Assembly: GCA_019235415.1 (NCBI GenBank)
Contig: JAFAKN010000230.1
Coordinates: forward strand, 1 to 33,424
Reading direction: 5' to 3'
Source of the DNA: Alphaproteobacteria bacterium
Lineage (GTDB): Bacteria > Pseudomonadota > Alphaproteobacteria > Reyranellales > Reyranellaceae
Length of the DNA: 33,424 bases
Shown here piece after piece: positions 33,424 through 33,424 of the stretch. The notes beneath the pieces were generated by a model. The model saw only the letters and a list, made by a program, of their open reading frames with translations. It was not told the origin of the DNA and searched no databases. Position 1 is the stretch's first letter, and every line of letters begins with the position of its first letter. The translations under genes were made by a program, and so were the position numbers.

Positions 33424-33424
33424 G

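Overview
The window is a GC-rich stretch of a Gram-negative alphaproteobacterial chromosome. The evidence is the mnmG-rsmG-parA-parB cluster with consensus parS sites inside mnmG and rsmG, the DUF3576-leuS-holA block, a Tim44-domain/mltA pair, the hemW-rdgB-rph | hrcA block, and an outer-membrane porin. The overall flavour (porin, lutABC, FAH hydrolase, many short palindromic repeats) suggests a Rhodospirillales/Reyranella-like organism, but that rank is a guess.

Layout. (1) 115-5795: an exported bicupin oxalate decarboxylase diverges from mnmG-rsmG-parA-parB, the tRNA/rRNA modification and chromosome-partition cluster. (2) 5969-8291: an encapsulated ferritin, its encapsulin shell and a 2OG-Fe(II) oxygenase lie between parB and holA. 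(3) 8259-12655 (minus): DUF3576 lipoprotein, leuS, holA. The lptE gene usually found between leuS and holA is absent and a palindromic repeat sits there. (4) 13061-14530: porin with a long leader and a clear terminator. (5) 14612-18334 (minus): lutA-lutB-lutC-methyltransferase with overlapping starts and stops. (6) 18475-20329 (minus): Tim44-domain protein and mltA. (7) 20416-23478 (minus): MBL-fold hydrolase, methyltransferase, and a membrane class III nucleotide cyclase. (8) 23664-24035: hspQ, divergent from (7). (9) 24120-27499 (minus): rph-rdgB-hemW-amino-acid-binding protein, chained by overlapping codons. (10) 27750-28853: hrcA. (11) 28957-33423: L,D-transpeptidase, FAH hydrolase, acyl-CoA dehydrogenase-like flavoprotein, YpfJ-type zinc metallopeptidase and exonuclease III.

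How the parts work together. ParA/ParB with the two parS sites form the chromosome segregation system, so the origin is probably near. EncFtn and encapsulin together make an iron-storing protein nanocompartment: the ferritin ends in a recognisable shell-docking peptide. LutABC should oxidise lactate. RNase PH, RdgB and HemW are housekeeping. The MBL hydrolase plus cyclase operon may be a cyclic-nucleotide module, which is inference.

The most interesting points are the encapsulin operon with its added non-haem iron oxygenase inserted into a normally conserved partition/replication neighbourhood; two parS sites embedded in coding sequence; a six-copy family of ~70 bp inverted repeats; and a shared promoter-to-ATG geometry at mnmG, hrcA and possibly hspQ that predicts leaderless mRNAs. 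No tRNA, rRNA, CRISPR array, transposase or prophage gene was seen.
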